Of a stretch of 64,000 nucleotides of DNA, positions 8,289 through 16,841 are shown piece after piece. The translations under genes were made by a program, and so were the position numbers. A model generated the notes under the pieces. That model worked only from the letters and a program-made list of their open reading frames with translations. It made no database searches and was not told where the DNA came from. How positions within the stretch are numbered: position 1 is the stretch's first letter; every line of letters begins with the position of its first letter. Origin of the DNA: Falsiroseomonas sp051433165 (lineage in GTDB: Bacteria; Pseudomonadota; Alphaproteobacteria; Acetobacterales; Acetobacteraceae); the NCBI RefSeq assembly GCF_051433165.1, contig NZ_JBHMFS010000001.1, positions 434,001 to 498,000 of the forward strand. The letters are read 5' to 3'.

Positions 8289-9640
8289 GCGGCTTCTTCG
8301 GCAATGCAGCCGGCGCGGCCGGCGTGCGGCTGGGCATGGCGGGGGCGGCACTGGGGGCGGCGGGCAAGCTCGCGGTCCGTGGCGCCCGCGCCTATGGCGG
8401 TGGCGCGGAGGGGCGTGGCCAGCGCATTGCCGCGATGCTGGGTACGACGGAGAACCAGCGCCTAATCTTCAGCCTACTGCGCGCCGCCAAGCCCAACCTG
8501 GCGCTGAAGCGCAAGCTGATCGCGGCCTATGAAAACACTGGCACCGTGATCGTCACGCGCCACGCCGATGTGACGGAAGTGCTGGAGCGCGAGACCGACT
8601 TCGCCGTGGTCTATGAGCCGAAGATGCGCGCCATCACCGATGGCGCGAACTTCTTCCTCGGCATGCAGGACAGCCCCGCCTATACGCGCGACGTCTCCAA
8701 CATGCGGTTGGCGGTGCGGCGCAGCGACGTGCCGGAGATCGTCATCCCGTATGTGGCGCAGCAGGCGGAGGCGATTGTTGCGGCCTCCGCAGGGCGGATC
8801 GACGTGCCGGCCACGCTGACGCTGCCGGTGCTGACGGGCTTGCTCGGCCATTACTTCGGCACGCCCGGCCCCTCCGGCCCCATCATGGCCGATTGGACCA
8901 CGCGGATGTTCTGGTACCTGTTCGTGGACCTGGCCGGCGAGGAAGCGGTGACGCAGGCGGCGATGCGCAGTGCTGCCGACTGCCGAGCCTATCTCGATGC
9001 CACCATCGCCGCGCGCAAGGCGCAGCCCACCGGCACGGACCAGGTGCTGGATCGCTGCCTGGCGCTGCAGGCGGCGGGCGTGCCGGGCATGGATGACCTC
9101 GGCATCCGCAACAATTTGATCGGGTTGCTGATCGGGCTGGTGCCCACGCTGTCCAAGGCCAGCGTCAAGGCGCTGGATACGCTGCTGGACCGGCCGGAGG
9201 CGCTGGAAGCCGCGCAGGCCGCGGCCCGCGCCGATGACGATGCCGCGCTGGCCGCGCTGCTGTGGGAGGCGCTGCGCTTCGACCCGGTGAACCCCTTCAT
9301 TTACCGCCGCGCGGTGCGGCAGACGGTGATCGCGCGCGGCACGCTGCGTGCCCAGCGCGTGCCGGCCGGCGCCATGGTGCTGGCCGCCAACCTCTCCGCC
9401 ATGTTCGACCCGATCGCACACGCCCAGCCCGAGGCGTTTCGGGCCGGGCGCGGGGCGGAGGCCTATATCCTCTGGGGCTACGGCATGCACACCTGCTTCG
9501 GCGCCCACATCAACCAGGCCGTCATCCCCCAGCTTCTGAAGCCGCTGCTGCGCCGGCCCGGCCTGCGGCGAGCGGGCCCGGTGGATGGCGCCGGCACGCC
9601 CTTCCCGGTGCATTTTCCGGTGACCTTCGACGCCGCCTGA
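8285..9640 (+). CDS. Cytochrome P450 with atypical I-helix
   Basis: A 451-residue P450. The haem-thiolate Cys is residue 404 in WGYGMHTCFGAHIN and the K-helix ExxR is Glu328-Arg331 in EALRFDP. The I-helix region reads NNLIGLLIGLVPTLSKA and lacks the acid-threonine pair that usually activates O2. Such loss is typical of P450s that use peroxides or rearrange hydroperoxides (CYP152, CYP74-like) rather than monooxygenases; which applies here is inference. The N-terminus is short and Gly/Ala-rich with no classic membrane anchor. ATG overlaps the peroxidase stop (ATGA), so both are translated together. No ferredoxin or reductase gene is present nearby, consistent with a redox-partner-independent enzyme. 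Confidence 0.88.
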   Translation: MSGFFGNAAGAAGVRLGMAGAALGAAGKLAVRGARAYGGGAEGRGQRIAAMLGTTENQRLIFSLLRAAKPNLALKRKLIAAYENTGTVIVTRHADVTEVLERETDFAVVYEPKMRAITDGANFFLGMQDSPAYTRDVSNMRLAVRRSDVPEIVIPYVAQQAEAIVAASAGRIDVPATLTLPVLTGLLGHYFGTPGPSGPIMADWTTRMFWYLFVDLAGEEAVTQAAMRSAADCRAYLDATIAARKAQPTGTDQVLDRCLALQAAGVPGMDDLGIRNNLIGLLIGLVPTLSKASVKALDTLLDRPEALEAAQAAARADDDAALAALLWEALRFDPVNPFIYRRAVRQTVIARGTLRAQRVPAGAMVLAANLSAMFDPIAHAQPEAFRAGRGAEAYILWGYGMHTCFGAHINQAVIPQLLKPLLRRPGLRRAGPVDGAGTPFPVHFPVTFDAA

Positions 9641-9696
9641 CCGGCTTGCGCGGCATCGCCGCGGCTGGTCTGCTTCCCGGAACGGAGGAGGCCTGC

Positions 9697-10245
9697 ATGG
9701 CGAGACTGCCCTATCGCGACATCACCGAACTGGCGTCGGACGACCAGGCGCTGCTGGTGCGGCCGATCAACCTGTACCGCGCCATGGTCAACAGCCCGGG
9801 TATGACGCGCGCCTTCCTTGGCCTTGCGCACCACATCCGCCATCACAGCGTGCTCGATGCGCGGCTGCGCGAATTGGCGATCCTGCAGGTGGGGTGGGTG
9901 ACGCGGTCACCCTATGAATGGTCGCACCACGTCGCCATCGGTCGCGATTTCGGCGTGACGCGTGAGGATATCCGCGCCATCGCCGTCGAGACGAATGGCG
10001 GTGTTTCCGCGCTGGAACCTGCCGCCCGCGCTGTGCTGCGCGCGGCGCGCGAAATGGCGCAGGGCGCGGATACACTGAGCGAAGCTACCTTTGCGGAGGT
10101 GCAGGCGCATCTGGATGCTGCGAGCCTGACGGACCTTCTGGTGATCACCGCCTTTTATTGCGGCGTGGTGCGTTTTCTCGGCGCGGTGGGGATCGAGGTG
10201 GAGCCGTCCTACCAGCCCTGCCTCGACCAGCACCCGCTGCCCTGA
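9697..10245 (+). CDS. Carboxymuconolactone decarboxylase-like (AhpD-fold) protein
   Basis: A 182-residue AhpD-fold protein. Its core, LDARLRELAILQVGWVTRSP followed by YEWSHHVAIGRDFGV, matches the CMD family pattern RxRELaIL...YEWxHH. The AhpD-type CxxC pair is absent, so it is unlikely to be a disulfide reductase. It is more like gamma-carboxymuconolactone decarboxylase relatives acting on small acids or quinone-like compounds. Start ATG 9697 has GGAGGAG 6 bases upstream. It is the last plus-strand gene of the DyP-P450 cluster, 56 bases after the P450, and is followed by a hairpin before the convergent hyuB gene. Confidence 0.85.
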   Translation: MARLPYRDITELASDDQALLVRPINLYRAMVNSPGMTRAFLGLAHHIRHHSVLDARLRELAILQVGWVTRSPYEWSHHVAIGRDFGVTREDIRAIAVETNGGVSALEPAARAVLRAAREMAQGADTLSEATFAEVQAHLDAASLTDLLVITAFYCGVVRFLGAVGIEVEPSYQPCLDQHPLP

Positions 10246-10289
10246 GCATTTTCAAGTCAGGCGGCTTCGCCTGACGACTCGGAAAGTGC
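10246..10289. terminator. Imperfect long hairpin between convergent genes
   Basis: A perfect inner stem GTCAGGCG-GCTT-CGCCTGAC lies at 10256-10275. It is flanked by outer arms GCATTTTC (10246-10253) and GAAAGTGC (10282-10289), which pair with one G-T. It sits exactly between the stops of the CMD-like gene and the convergent hyuB gene, so it probably terminates transcription from both sides. It has no long T-run, so it may be a dispersed intergenic palindrome rather than a classic rho-independent terminator. Confidence 0.5.
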
Positions 10290-10299
10290 GACCAGAGGG

Positions 10300-12264
10300 T
10301 CAGCCCGAGATCTGCGGGAAATCCTGGCGCAGCGCGGCGAAAGCGGCCTGCACTTCCGAGCCATCTCCGCGCCGTTCCGTGTTGGCATCAATCCGGGAGA
10401 ATATCTGGCGCTTGGCGTAGTGGCGCCAGTGGATCGGCAGGCTGGCGAGAATCTGCGTCAGCGCCGCGTAATTCGCATCGGTCCATACCTGCTCATAGGC
10501 CTCGCGCTCCGGCCCCGGGTCGAAGTCGCGCTGCGGCGCGGTGGCCAGCGCGGCGCGCAGGCGTTGCGTTTCCGCCGCATCGCCCACCACCACGCCATAG
10601 TCGCGCGCGGCTGCCCGGGCGCTGATCTTGCCCGCGGCCAGGTCTGCCTCCACCGCCGCCAGCGACCTTTCCCAGGCCGGCCCCCAGCCGGAGGCGCCGG
10701 AGCAGACAATGCGGATGACATCGCCGGGGTCCAGCGTCACCACATCCGTATTGCCGAGATTCTCCGCCCGCGCCGTACCGGGGTTGCGCCAGAACTGCGA
10801 GGCCGCGCCGGGCAGCCCGCCCTGCACGCCCCAGGACCGGAAGCGCGACCGGTCGCGGTTGCGCGCCGTCACCACCGTACCCGGCGCATGCACGCGGAAT
10901 TCCAGCACCGTGGCCATGCCGCCGCGGTGCTTCCCCGCACCCCCGGAATCGGGCTCCAGCCCGTAGCGCAGGATGCGGATCGGCACTTCCGCCTCGTTGA
11001 TTTCGACCGGCGTGTTCTTCAGGAAGCCGCTATTGCCGCCCGAGCCATCATTGCCATCGCCATCCGGCGCACCGCCGCCGCCGCCGGTGATCGGGTCGAT
11101 CGCCGCCATCACACGGCGGCCGGTGCGGTTGTCCGTGGTGTTGACGTTCATCATCGGGCCACCGCTGGCGGGGCCGGCCGGCAGGCGATCCGGCACCGCG
11201 CGCTGGAAGGCGCCCATCAGCACGCCCTGAAGGCGCATGCAGGTCATGGAGCGCATGCCGACGGCGGCGGGGAAGACCGGGTTCAGCACGGTGCCCTCCG
11301 GCACGATGCAGGTCGCCGGCCGCACCAGACCGCCATTCAGCAGCATGGTCGGGTCCAGCGTGTAGAGCACGTAGTTCCACCCCACCATCAGCAGGATGTG
11401 GCGCGCAGAGCCGCCCGTCGGCATGTTGAGCGAGGCGGCGAGCTGCGGGTCGGAACCCGTGAAATCCAGCTCCGCCGTCTCGCCGCGGATGCGCATGTTG
11501 AGCTGCAACCGGCAGGGCAGCCCGCCCGGCGAATCCTCGTCCAGGTAGTCGTGGAATTCGTAGTCGCCATCCGGGATTCCGGCGAGCACGCGCCGCGCCT
11601 GCCGATCCGCCAGATCGAGCAGCCCCTCCATCCCGGCCCGGAACGTCGCCAGGCCGAAGCGGCGGATCATCTCATGCACCTTGCGCTCACCGGTGGTCAT
11701 GGCGGCGAGCTGGGCCTTGAGGTCGCCCCAGTTCTGCGTCGGCGCACGCACGTTCAGCAGCATGATGTCGAGCAGCCGCTGGTCCAGCACCCCCTCCGCC
11801 ACGAGTTTTACGGGCGGGAAGCGGATGCCCTCCTGATGCACTTCGGTCAGCGCGCGTGAAAGCGAGGCCGGCACCGCGCCGCCGACATCCGTGTTGTGGA
11901 TGTGGCCGACGGCGAAGCAGACCAGCTCACCTTCCCAGAAGATCGGCTTCCACAGATGGATGTCCGGCGAATGGGTGCAGACGAAGCCGCTATAGGGGTC
12001 ATTCGTCATGCCGACATCGCCCTCGCGATAGTCGGATAGCGCGCGGATCACCGGCCCGTATTCCAGGCCGATGAACCAGGTGGCGCCGAGCTCCCGCGGA
12101 CTGGCAAAAGTCAGCCCCTCCGGCGTGCAGAGGCCGGTGGTGAAATCCTCCGTTTCCTTCACGAAGGTGGAATGCGCGGTGCGGAACAGGGTGAAGGCCA
12201 TCGCCTCCGCCGCCGCCTGCGCGTGGTTGCCGAAGATCTGCAGCGTGACCGGGTCGATGGACAT
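10300..12264 (-). CDS. hyuB: HyuB-type hydantoinase/oxoprolinase B subunit (long form)
   Basis: A 654-residue member of the hydantoinase B/oxoprolinase family, starting MSIDPVTLQIFGNH as is usual for HyuB. Typical stretches include TNDPYSGFVCTHSPDIHLW, GGAVPASLSR and the glycine-rich ITGGGGGAPDGDGNDGSGG. It carries about 80-100 extra C-terminal residues compared with the second copy in this window (543 residues), closer to the length of large acetophenone/acetone carboxylase-type subunits. With HyuA it would form an ATP-dependent amidohydrolase or carboxylase; the substrate (hydantoin, 5-oxoproline, N-methylhydantoin or a ketone) is not decided by sequence. The start has GAGGAG about 7 bases upstream, and the gene is 11 bases downstream of hyuA. 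Confidence 0.88.
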   Translation of the reverse strand: MSIDPVTLQIFGNHAQAAAEAMAFTLFRTAHSTFVKETEDFTTGLCTPEGLTFASPRELGATWFIGLEYGPVIRALSDYREGDVGMTNDPYSGFVCTHSPDIHLWKPIFWEGELVCFAVGHIHNTDVGGAVPASLSRALTEVHQEGIRFPPVKLVAEGVLDQRLLDIMLLNVRAPTQNWGDLKAQLAAMTTGERKVHEMIRRFGLATFRAGMEGLLDLADRQARRVLAGIPDGDYEFHDYLDEDSPGGLPCRLQLNMRIRGETAELDFTGSDPQLAASLNMPTGGSARHILLMVGWNYVLYTLDPTMLLNGGLVRPATCIVPEGTVLNPVFPAAVGMRSMTCMRLQGVLMGAFQRAVPDRLPAGPASGGPMMNVNTTDNRTGRRVMAAIDPITGGGGGAPDGDGNDGSGGNSGFLKNTPVEINEAEVPIRILRYGLEPDSGGAGKHRGGMATVLEFRVHAPGTVVTARNRDRSRFRSWGVQGGLPGAASQFWRNPGTARAENLGNTDVVTLDPGDVIRIVCSGASGWGPAWERSLAAVEADLAAGKISARAAARDYGVVVGDAAETQRLRAALATAPQRDFDPGPEREAYEQVWTDANYAALTQILASLPIHWRHYAKRQIFSRIDANTERRGDGSEVQAAFAALRQDFPQISG

Positions 12265-12275
12265 GGCGCGTCTCC

Positions 12276-14333
12276 TCAGCCGGCGGTCAGGCGCAGATTG
12301 CCAAAGCGGTCCACCTCGCCGGTCATGCCGGGCGGGATGCAGCTTGTGGTGTCGTCCTGCAGCACGATGCAGGGGCCGGTGAAGCGATGGCCGTGGCGCA
12401 GCGCGCTGCGGAGATAGAGCGGCGCGGATTGCGCGCGGCCGTCGAGCCAGACCTCCACCTCGCGCAGAATCTCGGGCGTGCCGGTGACGCGATCCTGCTC
12501 CGGAAAGCTCGGTGCTGGCACGGTGCCGGCGACCACCATGCGCAGCGCGATGGCCTGGATCGGCGCGCCGCGATCGGCGTGGCCGTACAGCTTTTCGTGG
12601 GCTTGGTGGAAGGCTTGTTCCATCGCGGCCAGGTCGCCGGCTTCGATCCAGGCTGCTTCCAGCGGCACCTCGATCTCGAAGGACTGCCCTCGGTAGCGCA
12701 TCTCGGCGGAGGGCCGGAAGGTGACCTCGCCGCCAAAACGCTGGTCCTCGCGGATCCAGCGCGTGGCCTCCGCCCGCAGCCGCGCGAAGGCCGCGACCAG
12801 GCCGGGCAAGGCGGCGGCATCTAGGTCGGCATAGACCGTCTCGATGAAATCGCTGCGAATATCGGCGATCAACCCGCCGAGGGCCGACAGCACGCCGGGC
12901 GTCAGCGGGATCAGCACCTCCCGCATCCCCAATTCCCGCGCCAGCAGCGCGCCCAGCATCGGGCCGGCGCCACCGAAAGGCATCAGGCAGAAATCGCGTG
13001 GATCGACGCCCTGCCGCGCGGCGAGCTTGCTGACCTCCCGGTACATGCCGCTGACCGCGACCTGCACGATGGCCTCCGCCGTTTCCTGCCGGCTGCGCCC
13101 CAGCGCCTGCGCCACCGCGTCCACCGCCTGCGCGGCCAGGTCCGCGCGGACCCGCACGCTGTCATAGCCCAGCGCGCCATGACCGATGAAGCCGAGCACG
13201 CACATCGCATCTGTGATGGTGGCGCGCGTGCCGCCGCGGCCGTAGCAGGCGGGCCCGGGAGTGGAGCCGGCGCTTTCCGGACCCACCGTCAGCAGCCCCA
13301 GCGCATCCACCGCGGCGATGGAGCCACCACCCTCGCCAATCGAGGTGACGGCGACGGTCGGGATATAGACCGGGAAATCGCCGACACGCTCGCCGGTGCC
13401 ATAGCTCGGCGCGCCATCGACGATGACGGCGACATCCGCGCTGGTGCCGCCGATATCCAGGCTCATCGCGCGGGGCACGCCGGCGGCCTGCGCCACGAAG
13501 GCCGCGCCGATGGCCCCAGCGGCGGTGCCCGACAGCAGCATCTCCACGCAGCGGGTCTTGCCGAGCTCTGCGCGCATCACGCCGCCGTTGGATTTCGTCA
13601 CCATCGGCTCCGCCATCACGCCCGCTTCCAGCAAGGCGCGTTGCAGGGAGTCGAGGTAGAAGGCGACGCGTGGCTGCACATGGCCATGCACCACGGCGGT
13701 GACACTGCGTTCGTATTCGCGGATGATCGGCCAGACATCGGCGGAACAATAGACGGGCATGTCGGGCCGCAACTTTCGCAGGATGGCCTGCGCCGCATGT
13801 TCCTGGGCCGGGTTGCGGTAGCTGTGCAGCAGGGCGAGCACGATGCCCTCCGCCCCACGCGCCTCCGCCTGCTCCAGCGCGGCGAGGACCGAGGCTTCGT
13901 CCAGCGGTTCCGCCTCCGACCCATCGGCGTTCAGGCGCCCGTCGATCTCGATCACCCGTTCGCGCGGCACCAGCGGTGGCGGGCGGCGGGAGAGAAGGTC
14001 GTAAGGATCGGGCGTCTTCAGCCGCGCCAGTTCCAGCACATCCCGGAAATTCCGCGTGACGAACAAGGCGAGCGGGATGCCCTTGCGCTGGATCACCGCA
14101 TTCACGCCGACCGTGGTGCCATGCGTGAACCAGGCCAGGTCGGCGGGAGCGATGCCAAACCGCGATTGCACGCCCCGCAACCCGTCGATCACTTCCTGCC
14201 CGGGCGTCGCCGGGGTGGACAGGACCTTCAGTGTCGAGACCTCCCCCGTTGCTTCGTTCAGTACGCAGAAATCCGCAAAGGTACCGCCGATGTCGACGCC
14301 GAGCCGGTAGCGCACGGGGCTCAGATCTCCCAT
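12276..14333 (-). CDS. hyuA: HyuA-type hydantoinase/oxoprolinase A subunit
   Basis: A 685-residue ASKHA-fold ATPase subunit. The phosphate-binding signature GVDIGGTFADFCV is at the N-terminus, HGTTVGVNAVIQRKG near residue 90, and the second phosphate motif LDIGGTSADVAVI near residue 290. In this family the A subunit phosphorylates the substrate's carbonyl while HyuB completes ring opening or carboxylation. The ATG at 14333 lies inside the 3' end of the SDR gene (13-base overlap). A GTG at 14315 with GGGAG about 10 bases upstream is an alternative start. It is the middle gene of SDR-hyuA-hyuB on the minus strand, implying one transcript. Confidence 0.88.
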   Translation of the reverse strand: MGDLSPVRYRLGVDIGGTFADFCVLNEATGEVSTLKVLSTPATPGQEVIDGLRGVQSRFGIAPADLAWFTHGTTVGVNAVIQRKGIPLALFVTRNFRDVLELARLKTPDPYDLLSRRPPPLVPRERVIEIDGRLNADGSEAEPLDEASVLAALEQAEARGAEGIVLALLHSYRNPAQEHAAQAILRKLRPDMPVYCSADVWPIIREYERSVTAVVHGHVQPRVAFYLDSLQRALLEAGVMAEPMVTKSNGGVMRAELGKTRCVEMLLSGTAAGAIGAAFVAQAAGVPRAMSLDIGGTSADVAVIVDGAPSYGTGERVGDFPVYIPTVAVTSIGEGGGSIAAVDALGLLTVGPESAGSTPGPACYGRGGTRATITDAMCVLGFIGHGALGYDSVRVRADLAAQAVDAVAQALGRSRQETAEAIVQVAVSGMYREVSKLAARQGVDPRDFCLMPFGGAGPMLGALLARELGMREVLIPLTPGVLSALGGLIADIRSDFIETVYADLDAAALPGLVAAFARLRAEATRWIREDQRFGGEVTFRPSAEMRYRGQSFEIEVPLEAAWIEAGDLAAMEQAFHQAHEKLYGHADRGAPIQAIALRMVVAGTVPAPSFPEQDRVTGTPEILREVEVWLDGRAQSAPLYLRSALRHGHRFTGPCIVLQDDTTSCIPPGMTGEVDRFGNLRLTAG

Positions 14334-15073
14334 TGGAAGCCATCGATGGTGATGGCCTGGCCGGTGATGAAGAAGGGCTCGGCGGTGGCGAGGAAGGCCA
14401 CCAGCTGCGCCACATCCGCCGGCGTGCCGAGCCGGCCGAGCATGATCTTCTTGGCCAGTTCCGGCCCGCGCGCCTTGGTCAGGCTGTTGCCCACCTCCGT
14501 CTCGATCACGCCGGGGCAGACGCAGTTGATGGCGATCTCGGGGCCAAGCTCCTTGGCCAGCGCCTTCGTCATGCCGATGATGCCGGCCTTGGCCGCGGCG
14601 TAGGAGAATTTCGAGACCGCACTGGTGACGCCGCCGGTATGCGCGTTCAGCGAGGACATGGAGACGATGCGCCCGCCGCCGCCTTCCTGCATCAACGGCA
14701 CCAGGGCCTGGATATAGTTGAAGCAGGACTTCAGGTTCACCGCGATGGTGCGGTCGAAGGCTTCCTCCGTGATCTCCAGGATGCCGGTCGGGTTGCCGCG
14801 GCCGGCATTGTTCACCAGCACATCGATCCGGCCGAAGCGGGCGCGGACCTCGGCGGCGATCTCCCTTGCCCGGGTGTGATCGGCGACATCGGCTTCCGCG
14901 ATCATCACCTGGCGGCCCATGGCCTCGACCTCCGCCTGGGTGCGTTCCATCTCGGCGCGCAGCAGGTCGACGATGACGATGTCATACCCGCGCTCCGCCA
15001 GGGCATGCACGCAGCCACGGCCGATGCCGCGCGCGCCGCCGGTCACCAAGGCGAGCTTCCGATCGCTCGGCAT
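14321..15073 (-). CDS. Short-chain dehydrogenase/reductase (SDR)
   Basis: A 250-residue classical SDR. Visible motifs are the NAD(P)-binding TGGARGIGRG at the N-terminus, the structural LVNNAGRG, the catalytic Ser region SMSSLNAHTGG, the catalytic SYAAAKAG (YxxxK) and the CPGVIETEVG loop. It oxidises or reduces a hydroxyl/carbonyl group, likely NAD(P)-linked. I chose ATG 15073, preceded by GGAAGGA about 8 bases upstream. It heads the minus-strand SDR-hyuA-hyuB unit and diverges from the binding-protein gene at 15219, suggesting the two units share regulation. Confidence 0.88.
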   Translation of the reverse strand: MPSDRKLALVTGGARGIGRGCVHALAERGYDIVIVDLLRAEMERTQAEVEAMGRQVMIAEADVADHTRAREIAAEVRARFGRIDVLVNNAGRGNPTGILEITEEAFDRTIAVNLKSCFNYIQALVPLMQEGGGGRIVSMSSLNAHTGGVTSAVSKFSYAAAKAGIIGMTKALAKELGPEIAINCVCPGVIETEVGNSLTKARGPELAKKIMLGRLGTPADVAQLVAFLATAEPFFITGQAITIDGFQWEI

Positions 15074-15218
15074 ATGTCCTATCCTTCCGAAGCTGCTTGC
15101 AACGACGCTATCCGGGCGGCCATCCTCCCGCAACCGGTGGTGTCGCGGAAGCGTGAGGCGCCTTGACGCCGGCATTTTTCGCGGTGCAACCTTCCGGAAA
15201 GCAGACAGGGACGCGACA

Positions 15219-16808
15219 ATGGAAAAGCGCGACATGAGCAGCCTTTCGGCTGGGGTCCGTCGGCGGACCCTGTTGGCAGCCGGCGCCGCGGTGGGCGTGG
15301 CCGGCCTGCCACGCATTGCGGAGGCACAGCGCGGTGGCGGTGGGCGCATCGTTTTCGCCAATGGCAGCGCCTATGACACGATGGACCCGCACGCCACCTT
15401 CGATGTCGGCCGCGTCGCCTATCGGCTGAACTGCTACGACGGGCTGATGCGCTGGGTCGACAACCCGCCGAAGCTGGAGCCGTGGCTGGCGGAATCCTAC
15501 ACCACCTCGGAAGACGGCAAGACCTACACCTTCACGCTGCGCCAGGGCGTCACCTTCCATGATGGCGCCCCGCTGACGGCGGAGGATGTGGTCTATTCGA
15601 TGGAGCGCATCCTGGCGGTGAAGAAGGGCGCTTTTCCGCTTTTCGCCCCGCTGGTCGCGCCGGGCAGCACCAAGGCGCTGGACCGCCACACGGTGCAGTT
15701 CAACCTGACCACGCCCTCCGCCATTTTTGCCGCCACCACCCATGACATCTATGTGGTGAACAGCGCGCTGCTGAAGCGGAACGAGCGGGACGGGGATTGG
15801 GGCCAGGCCTTCATCGCGCGGAATGATGCCGGTTCCGGCTCCTATATCATCCGGCGTTTCGACCCGGCGCGGGGCTTCCTGGCGCAGCGCTTCGACAACC
15901 ACTTCCTCGGCCCGGCCGGCATCGCCGAAATCGATTTCCGCTATGTCGCGGAGGTGAACAGCCGTGTGCTCGGCCTGATCCGCGGCGACTTCCAGGGCAC
16001 CGACCCTTACATGCCGCAGGACCAGATCGTCCGGTTGCAGGCCGATGGCAACCTCAACGTCCTGGAGGCGGAATCGACCCGCCTGTTCTACGCCTGCATC
16101 CACAACCAGCGCGCGCCGATGAACGACGTAAACTTCCGCAAGACGCTGTGCCACGCCTTCGATTATGATGGCTGGATCAACAATATCCTCGGCGGATCCG
16201 TGGTGCGGAACACCGGCGTGGTGCCGAACCCGATGTGGGGCGCGCCGAAGGATCTGGCCGGCTACACCTACGACCTCGACAAAGCGAAGTGGCACCTGGC
16301 GCGCGTGCAGGCGCCAATGCGGGAAATCGTCGTGGCCGGCATGATCGGCTACGAGCAATCGATCCAGGCGGCGTCCCTGTTGCAGAACGGGCTGACCCGT
16401 ATCGGCATCCAGAGCCGGCTGCTGAACGAGCCCTGGCCGGTCGTCTCCAACAAGATGCGCGATCCGGAGCAGATGTACGATCTGCTGTTCCTGTGGCGCT
16501 CCACCTACTACGCGGACCCGCACAACTGGGCCGGCGAGCTGCTGCACACGGAGCGCCACCGTGGCGGCAATGCCTCCTACTACTCCAACCCCGAGGTTGA
16601 CCGCCTGCTGGCGGAGGCGTTGGCAACGCCGGAGCAAGCGAAGCGTGCGCCGCTTTATGAGCGGGTGGCGCGGATTTCGTCCGAAGATGCGGCGGCGATC
16701 TTCATCCACAACACGAAATGGTATGGGCCGTTCCGCAAGAATGTCAGCGGCGTGCGGTTCTGCCCGATCGGGGACGGGCAGGAGATGCGCTGGCTCAGCA
16801 TCGCGTGA
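15219..16808 (+). CDS. ABC transporter solute-binding protein, family 5 (Dpp/Opp type)
   Basis: A 529-residue periplasmic binding protein. The N-terminus has a twin-arginine-like signal (VRRRTLLAAGAAVGVAG, then cleavage near AEAQ). The mature part has family 5 signatures: LEPWLAESYTTSEDGKTYTF, LRQGVTFHDGAPLTAEDVVY and NVLEAESTRLFYACIHNQ. Such proteins capture peptides, opines, glutathione or other amide compounds and deliver them to a DppBC permease, encoded immediately downstream. It is followed by a hairpin that overlaps the permease start. The second start at 15234 is also possible. The linked SDR and HyuAB genes suggest an amide-ring substrate (inference). Confidence 0.88.
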   Translation: MEKRDMSSLSAGVRRRTLLAAGAAVGVAGLPRIAEAQRGGGGRIVFANGSAYDTMDPHATFDVGRVAYRLNCYDGLMRWVDNPPKLEPWLAESYTTSEDGKTYTFTLRQGVTFHDGAPLTAEDVVYSMERILAVKKGAFPLFAPLVAPGSTKALDRHTVQFNLTTPSAIFAATTHDIYVVNSALLKRNERDGDWGQAFIARNDAGSGSYIIRRFDPARGFLAQRFDNHFLGPAGIAEIDFRYVAEVNSRVLGLIRGDFQGTDPYMPQDQIVRLQADGNLNVLEAESTRLFYACIHNQRAPMNDVNFRKTLCHAFDYDGWINNILGGSVVRNTGVVPNPMWGAPKDLAGYTYDLDKAKWHLARVQAPMREIVVAGMIGYEQSIQAASLLQNGLTRIGIQSRLLNEPWPVVSNKMRDPEQMYDLLFLWRSTYYADPHNWAGELLHTERHRGGNASYYSNPEVDRLLAEALATPEQAKRAPLYERVARISSEDAAAIFIHNTKWYGPFRKNVSGVRFCPIGDGQEMRWLSIA

Positions 16809-16823
16809 GGCAAGGATGCCGTG

Positions 16824-16841
16824 ACGGGGTTGTGACCCCGT
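16824..16841 (+). promoter_or_regulatory. Hairpin occluding the permease start codon
   Basis: Arms ACGGGGT (16824-16830) and ACCCCGT (16835-16841) enclose a TGTG loop. The second arm includes the first bases of the GTG start codon of the permease at 16840. In mRNA this structure would hide the initiation region and protect the 3' end of the upstream binding-protein message. That is a common way to make binding protein exceed permease. Structure is seen; function is inferred. Confidence 0.5.

Noticed and set aside
15163..15191. TTGACG with a possible -10 17 bases downstream, before the binding-protein gene
   Set aside because: The -10 (GCAACC) matches poorly; a promoter must exist in this divergent gap but this position is not supported.
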